From an uncultured Nocardioides sp. (GTDB lineage Bacteria; Actinomycetota; Actinomycetes; Propionibacteriales; Nocardioidaceae): 64,000 nucleotides of DNA. The stretch spans positions 1 through 64,000 of the forward strand of contig NZ_CANLDB010000004.1 in the NCBI RefSeq assembly GCF_947489365.1, given 5' to 3'. Every line of letters begins with the position of its first letter. Position 1 is the stretch's first letter. Shown piece after piece: positions 10,897-20,127 of this stretch. Under the pieces are notes generated by a model, which ran no database searches, was not told the DNA's origin, and saw only the letters and a program-made list of their open reading frames with translations. The position numbers and the translations under genes were made by a program.

Positions 10897-12009
10897 GTGA
10901 AGGTCGGCGTACCCAAGGAAGTCAAGAACCACGAGTACCGGGTGGCGATCACGCCCGTCGGTGTCCACGAGCTGGTCGCGCACGGCCACGAGGTGCTCGT
11001 GCAGACCGGCGCCGGTGCCGGCTCGCAGATCCCCGACGAGGAGTACGCCGCCGCGGGCGCGCGGCTCATGCCGGACGCCGACGCGACCTGGGGCGAGGCC
11101 GACATGGTCCTCAAGGTCAAGGAGCCCGTCGCCGAGGAGTACCACCGGATGCGGGAGGGCCTGACCCTCTTCACCTACCTCCACCTCGCCGCCGACCGGC
11201 CGCTGACCGTCGAGCTCATGGAGCGCGGCGTCACCTCCCTGGCCTACGAGACGGTGCAGCTGCCGTCGGGCGGCCTGCCGCTGCTCTACCCGATGTCGGA
11301 AGTCGCGGGCTGCCTCGCGCCGCAGGTCGGGGCGCACTCGCTGCTCAAGGCCCAGGGCGGCCGCGGCGTGCTCATGGGCGGCGTCGGCGGCGTGGCGAAC
11401 GCCAAGGTCGTCATCCTCGGCGCCGGCGTGTCCGGGCAGAACGCCGCGAACATCGCCCTCGGCATGGGGGCAGACGTCACGCTCCTCGACACCGACCTCG
11501 ACAAGCTGCGGATGTCCTTCTGGCGCTACGACAACCGCGTCCGCGGCCTGGCGTCGTCCAAGCTGGCGATCGAGCAGCAGGTGACCGAGGCCGACATGGT
11601 CATCGGTGCGGTCCTGATCCCCGGTGCCGCGGCGCCGAAGCTGGTCAGCAACGAGCTGGTGTCGCGGATGAAGCCCGGCTCGGTGCTCGTCGACATCGCC
11701 GTCGACCAGGGCGGCTGCTTCGAGGACACCCGTCCGACCACGCACGCGGACCCGACGTACCCGGTGCACGACTCGACGTTCTACTGCGTGGCGAACATGC
11801 CGGGCGCGGTGCCGAACACGTCGACGTACGCGCTGACGAACGCGACGCTCCCGTACGTCGTCGCGGTCGCCGACCGCGGCTGGCGCGACGCCTGCCGCCT
11901 CGACGCGACGCTCGCCGGGGGGCTCTCGACCCACGAGGGTCGCCTGTACTCCTCGCCCGTGGGCGAGGCCCACGGCATCGACGCGGCGTCGCCGGGCGAC
12001 CTCTGGTGA
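10897..12009 (+). CDS. ald: Alanine dehydrogenase
   Basis: NAD-dependent interconversion of L-alanine with pyruvate and ammonia, in the cytoplasm. The 370-residue protein has the N-terminal family signature KVGVPKEVKNHEYRVAITP, the catalytic-region motif VKEPVAEEY and the NAD-binding loop VILGAGVSGQNAANIALGMGA. It sits between the Nudix gene and xerD, a place where M. tuberculosis has no ald, so this is an insertion relative to that order. It carries its own promoter-like box. Confidence 0.96.
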   Translation: MKVGVPKEVKNHEYRVAITPVGVHELVAHGHEVLVQTGAGAGSQIPDEEYAAAGARLMPDADATWGEADMVLKVKEPVAEEYHRMREGLTLFTYLHLAADRPLTVELMERGVTSLAYETVQLPSGGLPLLYPMSEVAGCLAPQVGAHSLLKAQGGRGVLMGGVGGVANAKVVILGAGVSGQNAANIALGMGADVTLLDTDLDKLRMSFWRYDNRVRGLASSKLAIEQQVTEADMVIGAVLIPGAAAPKLVSNELVSRMKPGSVLVDIAVDQGGCFEDTRPTTHADPTYPVHDSTFYCVANMPGAVPNTSTYALTNATLPYVVAVADRGWRDACRLDATLAGGLSTHEGRLYSSPVGEAHGIDAASPGDLW

Positions 12010-12012
12010 CGC

Positions 12013-12987
12013 GTGGCTGAAGCCCGGGCCGAGCCCCTGGGCGCGGCGGTCCGGGGCTACCTGGACCACCTGGCCGTGGAGCGGGGCCTGGCGGCGAACA
12101 CGCTGAGCTCCTACCGCCGTGACCTGCGCCGCTACCTGGGCTTCCTCGACGCCGCCGGGGTGACCGACCTCGACAGCGTCACCGAGGCGACCGTCACCGA
12201 CTTCCTCGCCGCGCTGCGCACCGGGGACGCCGACCACCCTCCGCTGGGCGCGGCCTCGGCCGCCCGGACCGTGGTCGCCGTCCGCGGCTTCCACCGGTTC
12301 GCCGTGGGCGACGGGCTCACCGAGGTCGACCCGGCCGGCGCTGTGAAGCCGCCCGCCCCCGCCAAGCGGCTCCCCAAGGCCCTCGGCGTCGGGGACGTCG
12401 AGGCGCTGCTGGAGGCCGCCGGCGGACCGGAGGGTCCCGACGGCGCCGTGGCGGGCCCGCTCGCGCTGCGCGACCGGGCGCTGCTGGAGCTGCTCTACGG
12501 CACCGGCGCCCGGATCTCCGAGGCCGTCGGCCTCGACGTCGACGACGTCACCACCGGCGACCGCGACCCCGAGGACGCCACCGTCCTGCTGCGCGGCAAG
12601 GGCGGCAAGGAGCGGCTCGTGCCCGTCGGGCGCTACGCCCGCGACGCCGTCGATGCCTACCTCGTGCGCGGACGTGCCGAGCTCGTCGGCTCCGGCCGCG
12701 GCGGCGCCGCGCTGTTCCTCAACTCCCGCGGCGGCCGGCTGTCGCGCCAGAGCGCGTGGGCCGTCCTGTCGCGCGCCGCGGAGCGGGCCGGGCTCGCCCA
12801 GGGCGTCTCCCCGCACACGCTGCGGCACTCCTTCGCCACCCACCTGCTCGACGGCGGCGCCGACGTCCGCGTCGTCCAGGAGCTGCTCGGCCACGCCTCG
12901 GTGACGACCACCCAGGTCTACACGCTCGTCACCGTCGACAACCTGCGCGAGGTCTTCGCCACCGCGCACCCCCGGGCCCGCGCGTGA
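12013..12987 (+). CDS. xerD: Tyrosine recombinase XerD
   Basis: Resolves chromosome dimers at dif together with XerC. The protein has 324 residues: an N-terminal SAM-like core-binding domain (about 10-120) and a C-terminal catalytic domain. Catalytic residues seen are Arg in GTGARISEA, Lys in GKGGKER, H268xxR271 in HTLRHSF, His in LLGHASVTT and nucleophile Tyr303 in TQVYTLV. It is a core chromosomal XerD by synteny (Rv1701), not a phage integrase. The N-terminal half has a short charged insert [10 protein letters not shown]. The next gene overlaps by 4 nt. Confidence 0.93.
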   Translation: MAEARAEPLGAAVRGYLDHLAVERGLAANTLSSYRRDLRRYLGFLDAAGVTDLDSVTEATVTDFLAALRTGDADHPPLGAASAARTVVAVRGFHRFAVGDGLTEVDPAGAVKPPAPAKRLPKALGVGDVEALLEAAGGPEGPDGAVAGPLALRDRALLELLYGTGARISEAVGLDVDDVTTGDRDPEDATVLLRGKGGKERLVPVGRYARDAVDAYLVRGRAELVGSGRGGAALFLNSRGGRLSRQSAWAVLSRAAERAGLAQGVSPHTLRHSFATHLLDGGADVRVVQELLGHASVTTTQVYTLVTVDNLREVFATAHPRARA

Positions 12988-15596
12988 CCGACACCGCCGT
13001 CGCGTCCCTGGGCGACCTCGCCGACGACCTACGCGAACGCGGGCTCGGTCGCGACCCCGACGCGCTGTACGACGCCTTCTCCTCCTGGGTCGAGGGCCGC
13101 GGCCTGGCGCCGTACCCGCACCAGGACGAGGCGGTCATCGAGCTGTTCAGCGGCTCCCACGTCGTCCTCGCCACCCCCACCGGGTCGGGGAAGTCGCTGG
13201 TCGCCACGGCGGCGCTGTTCGCGGCGCTGGCGGCGGGGGAGCGGGGCTGGCTGACTGCGCCGGTGAAGGCGCTCGTCAGCGAGAAGTTCTTCGACGCCGT
13301 GGCCACCTTCGGCGCCGAGCGGGTCGGGATGCTCACCGGCGACGCCGCCGTCAACGCCGACGCGCCACTGGTCTGCGCGACCGCGGAGATCCTCGCGAAC
13401 GTCGCGCTGCGGGAGGGCGCGGACGCCCCGGCCGGGCGGGTCGTGATGGACGAGTTCCACTACTACGCCGAGCCGGACCGCGGCTGGGCGTGGCAGTTGC
13501 CGCTGCTCGAGCTCACCGACGCGCGGTTCCTGCTGATGTCGGCGACCCTCGGCGACATGAGCACGATCGCGGCGGACCTCACCCGTCGTACCGGTCTCGA
13601 GGTGGCTGTCGTCGCCGACGCGGAGCGGCCCGTGCCGCTGGCGTTCACGTGGGCCATGACGCCGCTCGCCGAGACGTTGTCGGAGCTGATCGAGGACGAT
13701 GACGCCCCCGTCTACGTCGTCCACTTCACCCAGGCGAACGCCGTCGCCCACGCCACGACGCTGCTGCGCTCGGCCGTCGCGTCCCGCGAGGCCCGAGACC
13801 GGATCCTCGAGCGGCTCGAGGGCTTCCGCTTCGCGGCCGGGTTCGGGCGGACGCTGGGCAAGCTGCTGCGGCACGGCGTGGGCGTGCACCACGCGGGGAT
13901 GCTGCCGCGCTACCGCCGGCTCGTCGAGCAGCTCGCGCAGGCGGGGCTGCTCGTCGTGGTGTGCGGCACCGACACCCTCGGGGTCGGCATCAACGTGCCG
14001 ATCCGCACCGTGCTGTTCACCGGCCTCGCGAAGTACGACGGCCGCCGCCAGCGGGTGCTGAAGGTGCGTGAGTTCCAGCAGATCGCGGGCCGCGCCGGGC
14101 GGGCCGGGTACGACGTCCGTGGCCGGGTCGTCGTCCAGGCGCCCGAGCACGTCATCGAGAACGCCCGCAACCTCGCCAAGGCCGGCGACGACCCGAAGAA
14201 GCGGCGCAAGGTCCAGCGCCGCAAGCCCGCCGACGGCGAGGTCGTGTGGACCGAGGACACGTTCACCAAGCTGGTCGAGGGCACCCCCGAGGCGCTCGTG
14301 CCGCGGATGAAGGTCGACAACGCGATGCTCGTCAACGTCGCGGCACGTGACGAGGACACGACCGCCGTCGTCCGCCGGCTCGTCTACGAGAACCACGACC
14401 AGCGGCCCCGCGAGCGGGCGCGGATGGCGCGGCGCGCCGTCCGGCTGGTGCGGTCGCTGGCCGACAGCGGCGTGCTGACCCGACTCGACGAGCCGGACGG
14501 CTACGGGCGGCGCTTCGTGCTGACCGTCGACCTGCCGACCGGGTTCGGGCTCGACTCGCCGCTCGCCCACTTCGCGCTGCGGGCCCTCGAGGTGCTGCCG
14601 GTGCCGGAGGCCGCGGCGGACGACGTCGCGGCGCGGACGCACGCCCTCGACGTGCTCAGCGTCGTCGAGGCGGTCGTGGAGACCCCGCGGGCGATCCTCA
14701 TGGCGCAGCAGCACGCCGCCCGCGGCGAGGCCGTGGCGGCGATGAAGGCGGACGGCATCGAGTACGAGGAGCGGATGGTCCTCCTCGAGGACGTCACCTG
14801 GCCGCAGCCGCTGCGGGAGCTGCTGGAGACCGTCTGGGAGGACTACCTGCTCGGCCACCCGTGGCTGCCGGCGGACGCGATGACGCCGGCCTCCGTCGTC
14901 CGGGACATGGTGGAGCAGGGGATGGGCTTCACCGAGCTGGTGTCGCGCTACCAGCTCGCCCGGTCCGAGGGCCTGGTGCTGCGCTGCCTGTCGGACACGT
15001 ACCGCTCGCTGCGTCAGGTCGTGCCGGACGCGCACCGCACCGCGGCCCTCGAGGAGATCGAGGAGTGGCTGGGCGAGACTATCCGCCAGACCGACTCCTC
15101 CCTCCTGGACGAGTGGGAGGCGCTGACCGGCGCCGGGCCCGTGGCGCTCGAGGGACGGGACCCCGGCGCGCCCCCGCCGCCGCCACGGCCGCTGTCGGAG
15201 CGCGTGCGCCCGTTCACGGTCATGGTCCGCAACACGGTCTTCCGCCGGGTGCAGCTCGCCGCGCGGGACGACGTCGACGGTCTGGCCGCGCTCGAGGCGA
15301 CGTCCGCGGACCTCGGCGGCCCCTCGTCCGCGATGGACGCCGCCGCCTGGGACGCCGCCCTCGAGGCGTACTACGGCGAGCACGACGAGATCCGCACCGA
15401 CGGCGACGCCCGCGGCCCGGAGCTCTTCACCGTCGAGCCCGACAGCGACGAGGGACGGCGGATCTGGCGGGTGCGCCAGACCGTCCTCGACCCGGAGGGC
15501 CACCGCGACTGGGTCCTCGACGCCGAGGTCGACCTCGACGCGTCCGACGAGGTCGGCGAGGCCGTCGTACGCACGTTGGCGATGCGGCGGCTCTAG
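12984..15596 (+). CDS. Ski2-like DEAD/DEAH helicase with C-terminal DUF3516
   Basis: ATP-dependent helicase of 870 residues. Walker A is TPTGSGKS at 64-71, motif II is the unusual DEFH (156-159), motif III is LMSATL, and the C-terminal RecA lobe has [20 protein letters not shown] and the [10 protein letters not shown] motif. After about residue 480 comes the DUF3516 region common in actinobacteria. Substrate (RNA or DNA) is not known. GTG 12984 overlaps xerD by 4 nt, so the two are translationally coupled. Its stop codon overlaps the stop of the convergent HAD gene by 4 nt. Confidence 0.88.
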   Translation: MTDTAVASLGDLADDLRERGLGRDPDALYDAFSSWVEGRGLAPYPHQDEAVIELFSGSHVVLATPTGSGKSLVATAALFAALAAGERGWLTAPVKALVSEKFFDAVATFGAERVGMLTGDAAVNADAPLVCATAEILANVALREGADAPAGRVVMDEFHYYAEPDRGWAWQLPLLELTDARFLLMSATLGDMSTIAADLTRRTGLEVAVVADAERPVPLAFTWAMTPLAETLSELIEDDDAPVYVVHFTQANAVAHATTLLRSAVASREARDRILERLEGFRFAAGFGRTLGKLLRHGVGVHHAGMLPRYRRLVEQLAQAGLLVVVCGTDTLGVGINVPIRTVLFTGLAKYDGRRQRVLKVREFQQIAGRAGRAGYDVRGRVVVQAPEHVIENARNLAKAGDDPKKRRKVQRRKPADGEVVWTEDTFTKLVEGTPEALVPRMKVDNAMLVNVAARDEDTTAVVRRLVYENHDQRPRERARMARRAVRLVRSLADSGVLTRLDEPDGYGRRFVLTVDLPTGFGLDSPLAHFALRALEVLPVPEAAADDVAARTHALDVLSVVEAVVETPRAILMAQQHAARGEAVAAMKADGIEYEERMVLLEDVTWPQPLRELLETVWEDYLLGHPWLPADAMTPASVVRDMVEQGMGFTELVSRYQLARSEGLVLRCLSDTYRSLRQVVPDAHRTAALEEIEEWLGETIRQTDSSLLDEWEALTGAGPVALEGRDPGAPPPPPRPLSERVRPFTVMVRNTVFRRVQLAARDDVDGLAALEATSADLGGPSSAMDAAAWDAALEAYYGEHDEIRTDGDARGPELFTVEPDSDEGRRIWRVRQTVLDPEGHRDWVLDAEVDLDASDEVGEAVVRTLAMRRL

Positions 15597-16195
15597 CCGA
15601 TCGCGCCCCGTCTCTCCAGCTCGGCCCGCAACGCTGCGGCGTCGGTGTGGAGGTGGCCGTGGAGCCCGGCGGCGACGGCGCCCTCGACGTTGGCCCGCGA
15701 GTCGTCCACCAGCAGCATCGCCGCGTGGTCTGCGCCGAGCGCGGCGGCGACGTGGTCGAAGAGGGCGCGGTCGGGCTTGGCCTCGCCGATCTCGGCCGAG
15801 ACGAGCAGCCCGTCGACGGAGTCGAGGAGACCCAGGGCCCCGACCTCGGCCCGGGACTCGTCGGTGCCGTTGGTGAGCAGGACGACGCGGCGCCCGGTGG
15901 CACGGACCTCCTGGGCCAGCGCGACCACGTCGGCGTCGACCGTCACGGGCTGCGCGGCCCACTCCTCGACGGCCGCGGGCGCGCCCGTGCGCGCGGCGAT
16001 GCCGTCGAGCCAGGCGCGCTTCGTCGTCCGGCCGCGCACCAGGGCGTGCAGGGCCTCCTCGTCGAAGGCGGCCGCGATCAGCGTCATCGGCGTCAGACCG
16101 TGGCGGGTCTCGACCGCGGTGGTCTGCTCGAGGTCGAAGAGACGCACGACCCCGTCCAGGTCGAGGAGGACGACGTCGATGCTGCCCTGGGTCAT
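15593..16195 (-). CDS. HAD-IA family hydrolase
   Basis: Phosphatase-like protein of 200 residues. Motif I is VLLDLDGVVRLF, motif II LLTNGTDE, motif III Lys in EIGEAKPDRALF, motif IV MLLVDDSRANVEGA. Substrate unknown; the short cap between 20 and 85 is helical (C1 type). It is convergent with the helicase gene and divergent from parA. CATGAT lies 6 nt upstream of ATG 16195 and may be a weak -10. Confidence 0.8.
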   Translation of the reverse strand: MTQGSIDVVLLDLDGVVRLFDLEQTTAVETRHGLTPMTLIAAAFDEEALHALVRGRTTKRAWLDGIAARTGAPAAVEEWAAQPVTVDADVVALAQEVRATGRRVVLLTNGTDESRAEVGALGLLDSVDGLLVSAEIGEAKPDRALFDHVAAALGADHAAMLLVDDSRANVEGAVAAGLHGHLHTDAAALRAELERRGAIG

Positions 16196-16278
16196 CGCGT
16201 CATCATGGCCCGGCGGTGGGACCTCGGGGTGAGCCGCGGGGCTCGACCACCGTGGTGCGGGTGGTCGTACGGCTGGCT

Positions 16279-16312
16279 GGGTCCCGTGGCTCGCTTCGCT
16301 CGCACCTCGACC
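16279..16312. repeat. Single palindromic repeat of the same family
   Basis: GGGTCCCGTGGCTCG...CGCACCTCGACC with a short central CTTCG loop, matching the reverse-oriented copy near 40342-40381. It lies between the HAD gene and parA. Confidence 0.6.
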
Positions 16313-16329
16313 GGCGGCGACGGGTCAGC

Positions 16330-16368
16330 GCCGCAGATCGCACGCACCAGGTGAGTGCGATCTGCGGC
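16330..16368. repeat. Perfect 14-bp inverted repeat
   Basis: GCCGCAGATCGCAC (16330-16343) and its exact reverse complement (16355-16368) are separated by 11 nt that are themselves partly self-complementary (CACC/GGTG). It could be an operator, a recognition site or a terminator-like hairpin; no T-tract follows on either strand. Confidence 0.8.
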
Positions 16369-16472
16369 ACTGGGCTCGATCGAGCCGTCAGTGCACAGCC
16401 GTGACGGCTGAGGTTTCTGAGGCGGATGCGACACGCCGGGCGTGGGAGCGCACAAGTCGTCGAGTCGACAAT

Positions 16473-16485
16473 TAGCGTCGACGAC
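16473..16485 (+). promoter_or_regulatory. Leaderless -10 box for parA, inside an inverted repeat
   Basis: TAGCGT (16473-16478) lies 7 nt before GTG 16486. It sits in the loop and right arm of the GTCGTCGA/TCGACGAC repeat, which would suit an operator. Confidence 0.45.
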
Positions 16486-17541
16486 GTGAACATGCACGCA
16501 GGTCCCGCGCCCGCCATGCCACCCCGTCCGCCGATGCCTCAGCCCCGGCCGGACGCCGAGAGGGGTCCGCAGAGGTCCACCTCCCCTGAGCCGCTGCCGT
16601 TCGAGCGGCCCGTCCCCAAGCCCGACCCCGCGACGACCCGGGAGGAGCTGCGCGCGGCCGACCCGCTGCCGCAGCCGGACGCCGTCGACGTCGCTCCCGT
16701 GGAGATCGGTCCGACGGGTCGGCCCATGCCGACCTTCCCGGACCCGCCGGCCATCGAGACGCACGGTCCCGCCCGTGTCATCTCCATGTGCAACCAGAAG
16801 GGTGGCGTCGGCAAGACCACGACGACCATCAACCTGGGTGCCGCGATGGCCGAGATGGGCCGCAAGGTCCTGCTCGTCGACTTCGACCCGCAGGGCTCCC
16901 TGTCGGTCGGCCTCGGTCTGAACCCGCACGAGATGGACTTCACCATCTACAACCTGCTGATGGAGCGCGACGTCACGGTCCACGACGTCATCGTCCCCTC
17001 CGGCGTGCCCGGGATGGACCTGCTGCCCTCCAACATCGACCTGTCGGCCGCCGAGGTGCAGCTCGTGCACGAGGTGGCCCGCGAGCAGACGCTGCAGCGG
17101 ATGCTGCGTCCCGCCCTCGCCGAGTACGACGTCATCCTCATCGACTGCCAGCCGAGCCTCGGCCTGCTGACCGTCAACGCCCTGACAGCCTCGGACGGCG
17201 TCATCGTGCCGCTCGAGTGCGAGTACTTCGCGCTGCGCGGCGTCGCCCTGCTCAAGACCACGCTCGACAAGGTCTCGGAGCGGCTCAACCCCGACCTCGT
17301 CGTCGACGGCGTCCTCGGCACCATGTACGACGGCCGCACGCTGCACAGCCGCGAGGTCATGGAGCGCCTGGTGCAGGCCTGGGGGGACAAGGTGTTCCAC
17401 ACCGTGATCCGCCGGACCGTGAAGTTCTCCGACGCGACCGTCGCGGGGGAGCCGATCACCAACTACGCCTCCAGCTCCGCCGGCGCGGGGTCGTACCGCC
17501 AGCTCGCCAAGGAGGTGCTGGACCGGTGCCACGGCGGGTGA
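16486..17541 (+). CDS. parA: ParA/Soj-family chromosome partitioning ATPase
   Basis: Deviant Walker-A ATPase of 351 residues. A proline-rich, likely disordered tail (about 1-95) precedes the ATPase core: MCNQKGGVGKTTTTINLG (Walker A with signature lysine), LLVDFDPQGSLSVGLG, LIDCQPSLGLLTVNAL, and ECEYFALRGVALL. It is the ScpAB-linked ParA (Rv1708 position), distinct from the oriC-proximal ParA. GTG 16486 is preferred; ATG 16492 or an upstream ATG at 16426 are alternatives. The downstream small gene overlaps by 4 nt and may encode its partner. Confidence 0.9.
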   Translation: MNMHAGPAPAMPPRPPMPQPRPDAERGPQRSTSPEPLPFERPVPKPDPATTREELRAADPLPQPDAVDVAPVEIGPTGRPMPTFPDPPAIETHGPARVISMCNQKGGVGKTTTTINLGAAMAEMGRKVLLVDFDPQGSLSVGLGLNPHEMDFTIYNLLMERDVTVHDVIVPSGVPGMDLLPSNIDLSAAEVQLVHEVAREQTLQRMLRPALAEYDVILIDCQPSLGLLTVNALTASDGVIVPLECEYFALRGVALLKTTLDKVSERLNPDLVVDGVLGTMYDGRTLHSREVMERLVQAWGDKVFHTVIRRTVKFSDATVAGEPITNYASSSAGAGSYRQLAKEVLDRCHGG

Positions 17542-17855
17542 GCCTCCCGGCCGCGGACGACCTGTTCCGGCCCACCGACGAGAAGCCCCACCTGACCGCG
17601 GCGCCCGAGCCCGCAGCCCCGGCCGCCGAGCCCGGCGCCCGGACCGCGAGCGGTCGGGTCAAGCACGACGAGAAGATGACGGTCTACGTCACCTCCTCCG
17701 AGCTGCTCGACCTCGAGGAGGCCCGGCTGTCCCTGCGACGTCAGGGTCTGTCGGTCGACCGTGGACGCCTCGTCCGCGCGGCCATCGCGATGGCGCTCGC
17801 CGAGCTGGACGAGCAGGGCAGCGAGTCGGAGCTGGTACGCCGGCTCTCGTCCTGA
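17538..17855 (+). CDS. Small ribbon-helix-helix-like protein, possible ParA partner
   Basis: Protein of 105 residues with an Ala/Pro-rich N-terminal 40 residues and a compact C-terminal part (46-105): a strand-like KMTVYVTSSELLDLE, then helices EARLSLRRQG and RGRLVRAAIAMALAEL, then SESELVRRL. This order resembles ribbon-helix-helix DNA-binding folds. It overlaps the parA stop by 4 nt (GTG 17538; GTG 17526 also possible). ParA ATPases usually work with a small DNA-binding adaptor, so a centromere-binding or adaptor role is inferred from position only. Confidence 0.7.
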   Translation: MSLPAADDLFRPTDEKPHLTAAPEPAAPAAEPGARTASGRVKHDEKMTVYVTSSELLDLEEARLSLRRQGLSVDRGRLVRAAIAMALAELDEQGSESELVRRLSS

Positions 17856-17873
17856 GTGTGAGCGCATGAGCCG

Positions 17874-18692
17874 GTGAGCGAGCAGGTTCCGGAGTTCACG
17901 CTCCGGCTCGACAACTTCGAGGGTCCCTTCGACCTGCTGCTCTCCCTCATCGCGAAGCACGAGCTCGACATCACCGAGGTCGCGCTCTCGCGGGTGACCG
18001 ACGAGTTCATCGCCCACGTCAGGGCCGGGGGGCCGACGTGGGACCTCGACCGGACGTCGTCGTTCCTCGTCGTCGCCGCGACGCTGCTCGACCTCAAGGC
18101 GGCGAGGCTGCTGCCCGCCGGCGACGTCGAGGACGACGAGGACCTCGCGCTCCTCGAGGCCCGCGACCTGCTCTTCGCGCGCCTGTTGCAGTACCGCGCC
18201 TACAAGCAGGTCGCCGGCGTCCTCGAGCGGCGCCTGGCCGCCGAGGCCCGCCGCCACCCGCGGGCGGTCGGGCTCGAGGATCGGTTCGCCAGCCTGCTCC
18301 CCGAGGTGCTGATCGGGATCGGTCTCGCCGAGTTCGCCCGCCTCGCCGCCCTGGCCATGGCGCCGAAGCCGGAGCCCGAGGTCGGCCTCGCCCACATCCA
18401 CGTCAGCCGCGTCAGCGTCCGCGAGCAGGCGGTGCTCATCGCCGAGCGGTTGCGCCGGTCGGGGACGACGACGTTCCGCGCGCTGTGCGCCGACTCCCCG
18501 GACACCCAGACCACCGTCGCCCGCTTCCTCAGCCTCCTCGAGCTGTTCCGCGAGGGGGTCGTCGCGTTCGAGCAGGCCCAGTCGTTCGCCGAGCTCGGCG
18601 TGCGGTGGACCGGCGACGACGACACCGAGGACATCTCCGCCACCCTCGAGGTCGACGAGTTCGAAGGAGCCCCCGATGACCCAGCCCCGTGA
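17874..18692 (+). CDS. scpA: Segregation and condensation protein A
   Basis: Kleisin subunit of the SMC-ScpAB condensin complex, 272 residues. The N-terminus FTLRLDNFEGPFDLLLSLI is the family signature and binds the SMC neck; the C-terminal winged-helix part (about 170-250) binds the SMC head. Start GTG 17874 follows the small gene by 18 nt. The end overlaps scpB by 17 nt, which implies coupled translation of the complex. Confidence 0.95.
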   Translation: MSEQVPEFTLRLDNFEGPFDLLLSLIAKHELDITEVALSRVTDEFIAHVRAGGPTWDLDRTSSFLVVAATLLDLKAARLLPAGDVEDDEDLALLEARDLLFARLLQYRAYKQVAGVLERRLAAEARRHPRAVGLEDRFASLLPEVLIGIGLAEFARLAALAMAPKPEPEVGLAHIHVSRVSVREQAVLIAERLRRSGTTTFRALCADSPDTQTTVARFLSLLELFREGVVAFEQAQSFAELGVRWTGDDDTEDISATLEVDEFEGAPDDPAP

Positions 18693-19335
18693 CACCAGGC
18701 CCGACGCGGCGCCCGACGAGGCGCTCGACGTCCCGCTGTCGGAGCTGCGGCCCGCGCTCGAGGCACTGCTGATGGTCGCCGACCAGCCGCTCGACACCAC
18801 GAGCCTCGCCGCGGCCGTCGGCTACCCCACCACCGAGGTCGCCGAGGCGCTCGGCGGCCTCGCCGACGAGTACGACGAGCAGCGGCGCGGCTTCGAGCTC
18901 CGCTCGGTCGCCGGCGGCTGGCGCTTCTACACCCGCGAGGCCCACGCGCACGTCGTCGAGCGGTTCCTGATCGACGGCCAGCAGGCCCGCCTGACCCAGG
19001 CCGCGCTGGAGACGCTCGCGGTCGTCGCCTACAGCCAGCCGGTCTCCCGCGCCCGGGTCTCGGCCGTCCGCGGCGTCAACGTCGACGGGGTGATGCGGAC
19101 CCTGCTGGCCCGCGGGCTGGTCGAGGAGGCCGGCCAGGACCCCACGAGCGGCGCCCACCTGTACCGGACGTCGACGTACTTCCTCGAGCGCATCGGCATC
19201 GAGTCCCTCGACGAGCTGCCCGAGCTCGCGCCGTACCTGCCGGAGATGGCCGACCTCGACGACGACGTGCTCGGCGGCGCACCGCCCCCGCCCTCGACCG
19301 GCCCGACGCCGGACGAGACACTGCCGGAGCAATGA
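18676..19335 (+). CDS. scpB: Segregation and condensation protein B
   Basis: Winged-helix partner of ScpA, 219 residues. The core LRPALEALLMVADQPLDTTSL and LTQAALETLAVVAYSQPVSRARVSAVRGVNVDGVMRTLLARGLVEE match the family's two WH domains. The N-terminal 20 residues and acidic C-terminal tail are variable. ATG 18676 lies inside the end of scpA; the stop overlaps the pseudouridine synthase start by 4 nt. Confidence 0.95.
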   Translation: MTQPRDTRPDAAPDEALDVPLSELRPALEALLMVADQPLDTTSLAAAVGYPTTEVAEALGGLADEYDEQRRGFELRSVAGGWRFYTREAHAHVVERFLIDGQQARLTQAALETLAVVAYSQPVSRARVSAVRGVNVDGVMRTLLARGLVEEAGQDPTSGAHLYRTSTYFLERIGIESLDELPELAPYLPEMADLDDDVLGGAPPPPSTGPTPDETLPEQ

Positions 19336-20102
19336 GCGACCACGAGGCGACCTCCAACATCGACATCGAGCCGGACGACGAGGGCCTCGTCCGGCTCCAG
19401 AAGCTGCTCGCCCGCCACGGCGTCGCTTCGCGTCGCCGCTGCGAGGAGCTGATGCTCGCCGGCGAGGTCACCGTCGACGGCGAGGTCGTCACCCGCCTCG
19501 GCACGAAGGTCGACCCCCGCACCGCCGTCGTGCACGTCTCGGGCAAGCGGCTGCCGCCGCTGTCGGAGCACGTCTACCTGGTGCTCCACAAGCCGGTCGG
19601 GGTCGTCTCCACGATGTCGGACCCCCAGGGCCGGCGCAGCCTCGGCGACCTCGTCGCCGACCGTCCCGAGCGCCTCTTCCACGTCGGCCGGCTCGACACC
19701 GACACCTCCGGGCTGATCCTGCTCACCAACGACGGGGACTTCGCCCAGCGCATGGCGCACCCGTCGTACGAGGTGGAGAAGACCTACGTCGCCGAGGTCG
19801 AGGGGCAGGTCTACCCGAACGTCAAGAAGCGCCTGCTCGCCGGCGTCGAGCTCGAGGACGGCCCCGTCGAGGTCCGCCGCGCGAAGATCCGCGAGGGCGC
19901 CCCGGGCCGCTCCATCGTCGAGCTCGTCATCCACGAGGGCCGCAACCGGATCGTGCGGCGCCTCCTCGAGGAGGTCGGCCACCCGGTCACGCAGCTGTCC
20001 CGCACCGTCTTCGGCCCCCTCCACCTCGGCGGGCTGAAGCCCGGCCAGCTGCGCGACCTCACGCCCGACGAGCTCGGGCTGCTCCTCGACGCCGCGGGCT
20101 GA
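19332..20102 (+). CDS. rluB: rRNA pseudouridine synthase, RluB/RsuA family
   Basis: Isomerises a uridine of rRNA. The 256-residue protein has an N-terminal S4 domain (RLQKLLARHGVASRRRCEELM) and the catalytic domain with the active-site aspartate in VGRLDTDTSGLILLTNDG. It then has EKTYVAEVEG and HEGRNRIVRRLLEEVGHPV. Position after scpB matches Rv1711. The exact target (23S 2605-type or other) is inferred from family. Confidence 0.93.
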   Translation: MSDHEATSNIDIEPDDEGLVRLQKLLARHGVASRRRCEELMLAGEVTVDGEVVTRLGTKVDPRTAVVHVSGKRLPPLSEHVYLVLHKPVGVVSTMSDPQGRRSLGDLVADRPERLFHVGRLDTDTSGLILLTNDGDFAQRMAHPSYEVEKTYVAEVEGQVYPNVKKRLLAGVELEDGPVEVRRAKIREGAPGRSIVELVIHEGRNRIVRRLLEEVGHPVTQLSRTVFGPLHLGGLKPGQLRDLTPDELGLLLDAAG

Positions 20103-20127
20103 GCCTCCGTGACCCCCTGATGGCGCT

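Larger units (their letters stand above)
16196..16485. other. Palindrome-rich divergent region upstream of parA
   Basis: No gene is seen in these 290 bp. From left to right they hold a dispersed-type palindromic repeat (16279-16312), a perfect 14-bp inverted repeat (16330-16343 with 16355-16368), a perfect 14-bp palindrome GGCTCGATCGAGCC (16373-16386) flanked by GCACTG/CAGTGC arms, a CAGCCG-TGA-CGGCTG hairpin (16396-16410), and an 8-bp inverted repeat GTCGTCGA/TCGACGAC (16456-16463, 16478-16485) that straddles the likely parA promoter. Confidence 0.75.

Noticed and set aside
12013..12987. Phage integrase
   Set aside because: Gene order around it is the conserved chromosomal one and no phage genes are present.
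13029..15962. 977-codon open frame on the minus strand
   Set aside because: It is antisense to the helicase, and its repeated Arg/Gly/Val pattern is compositional.
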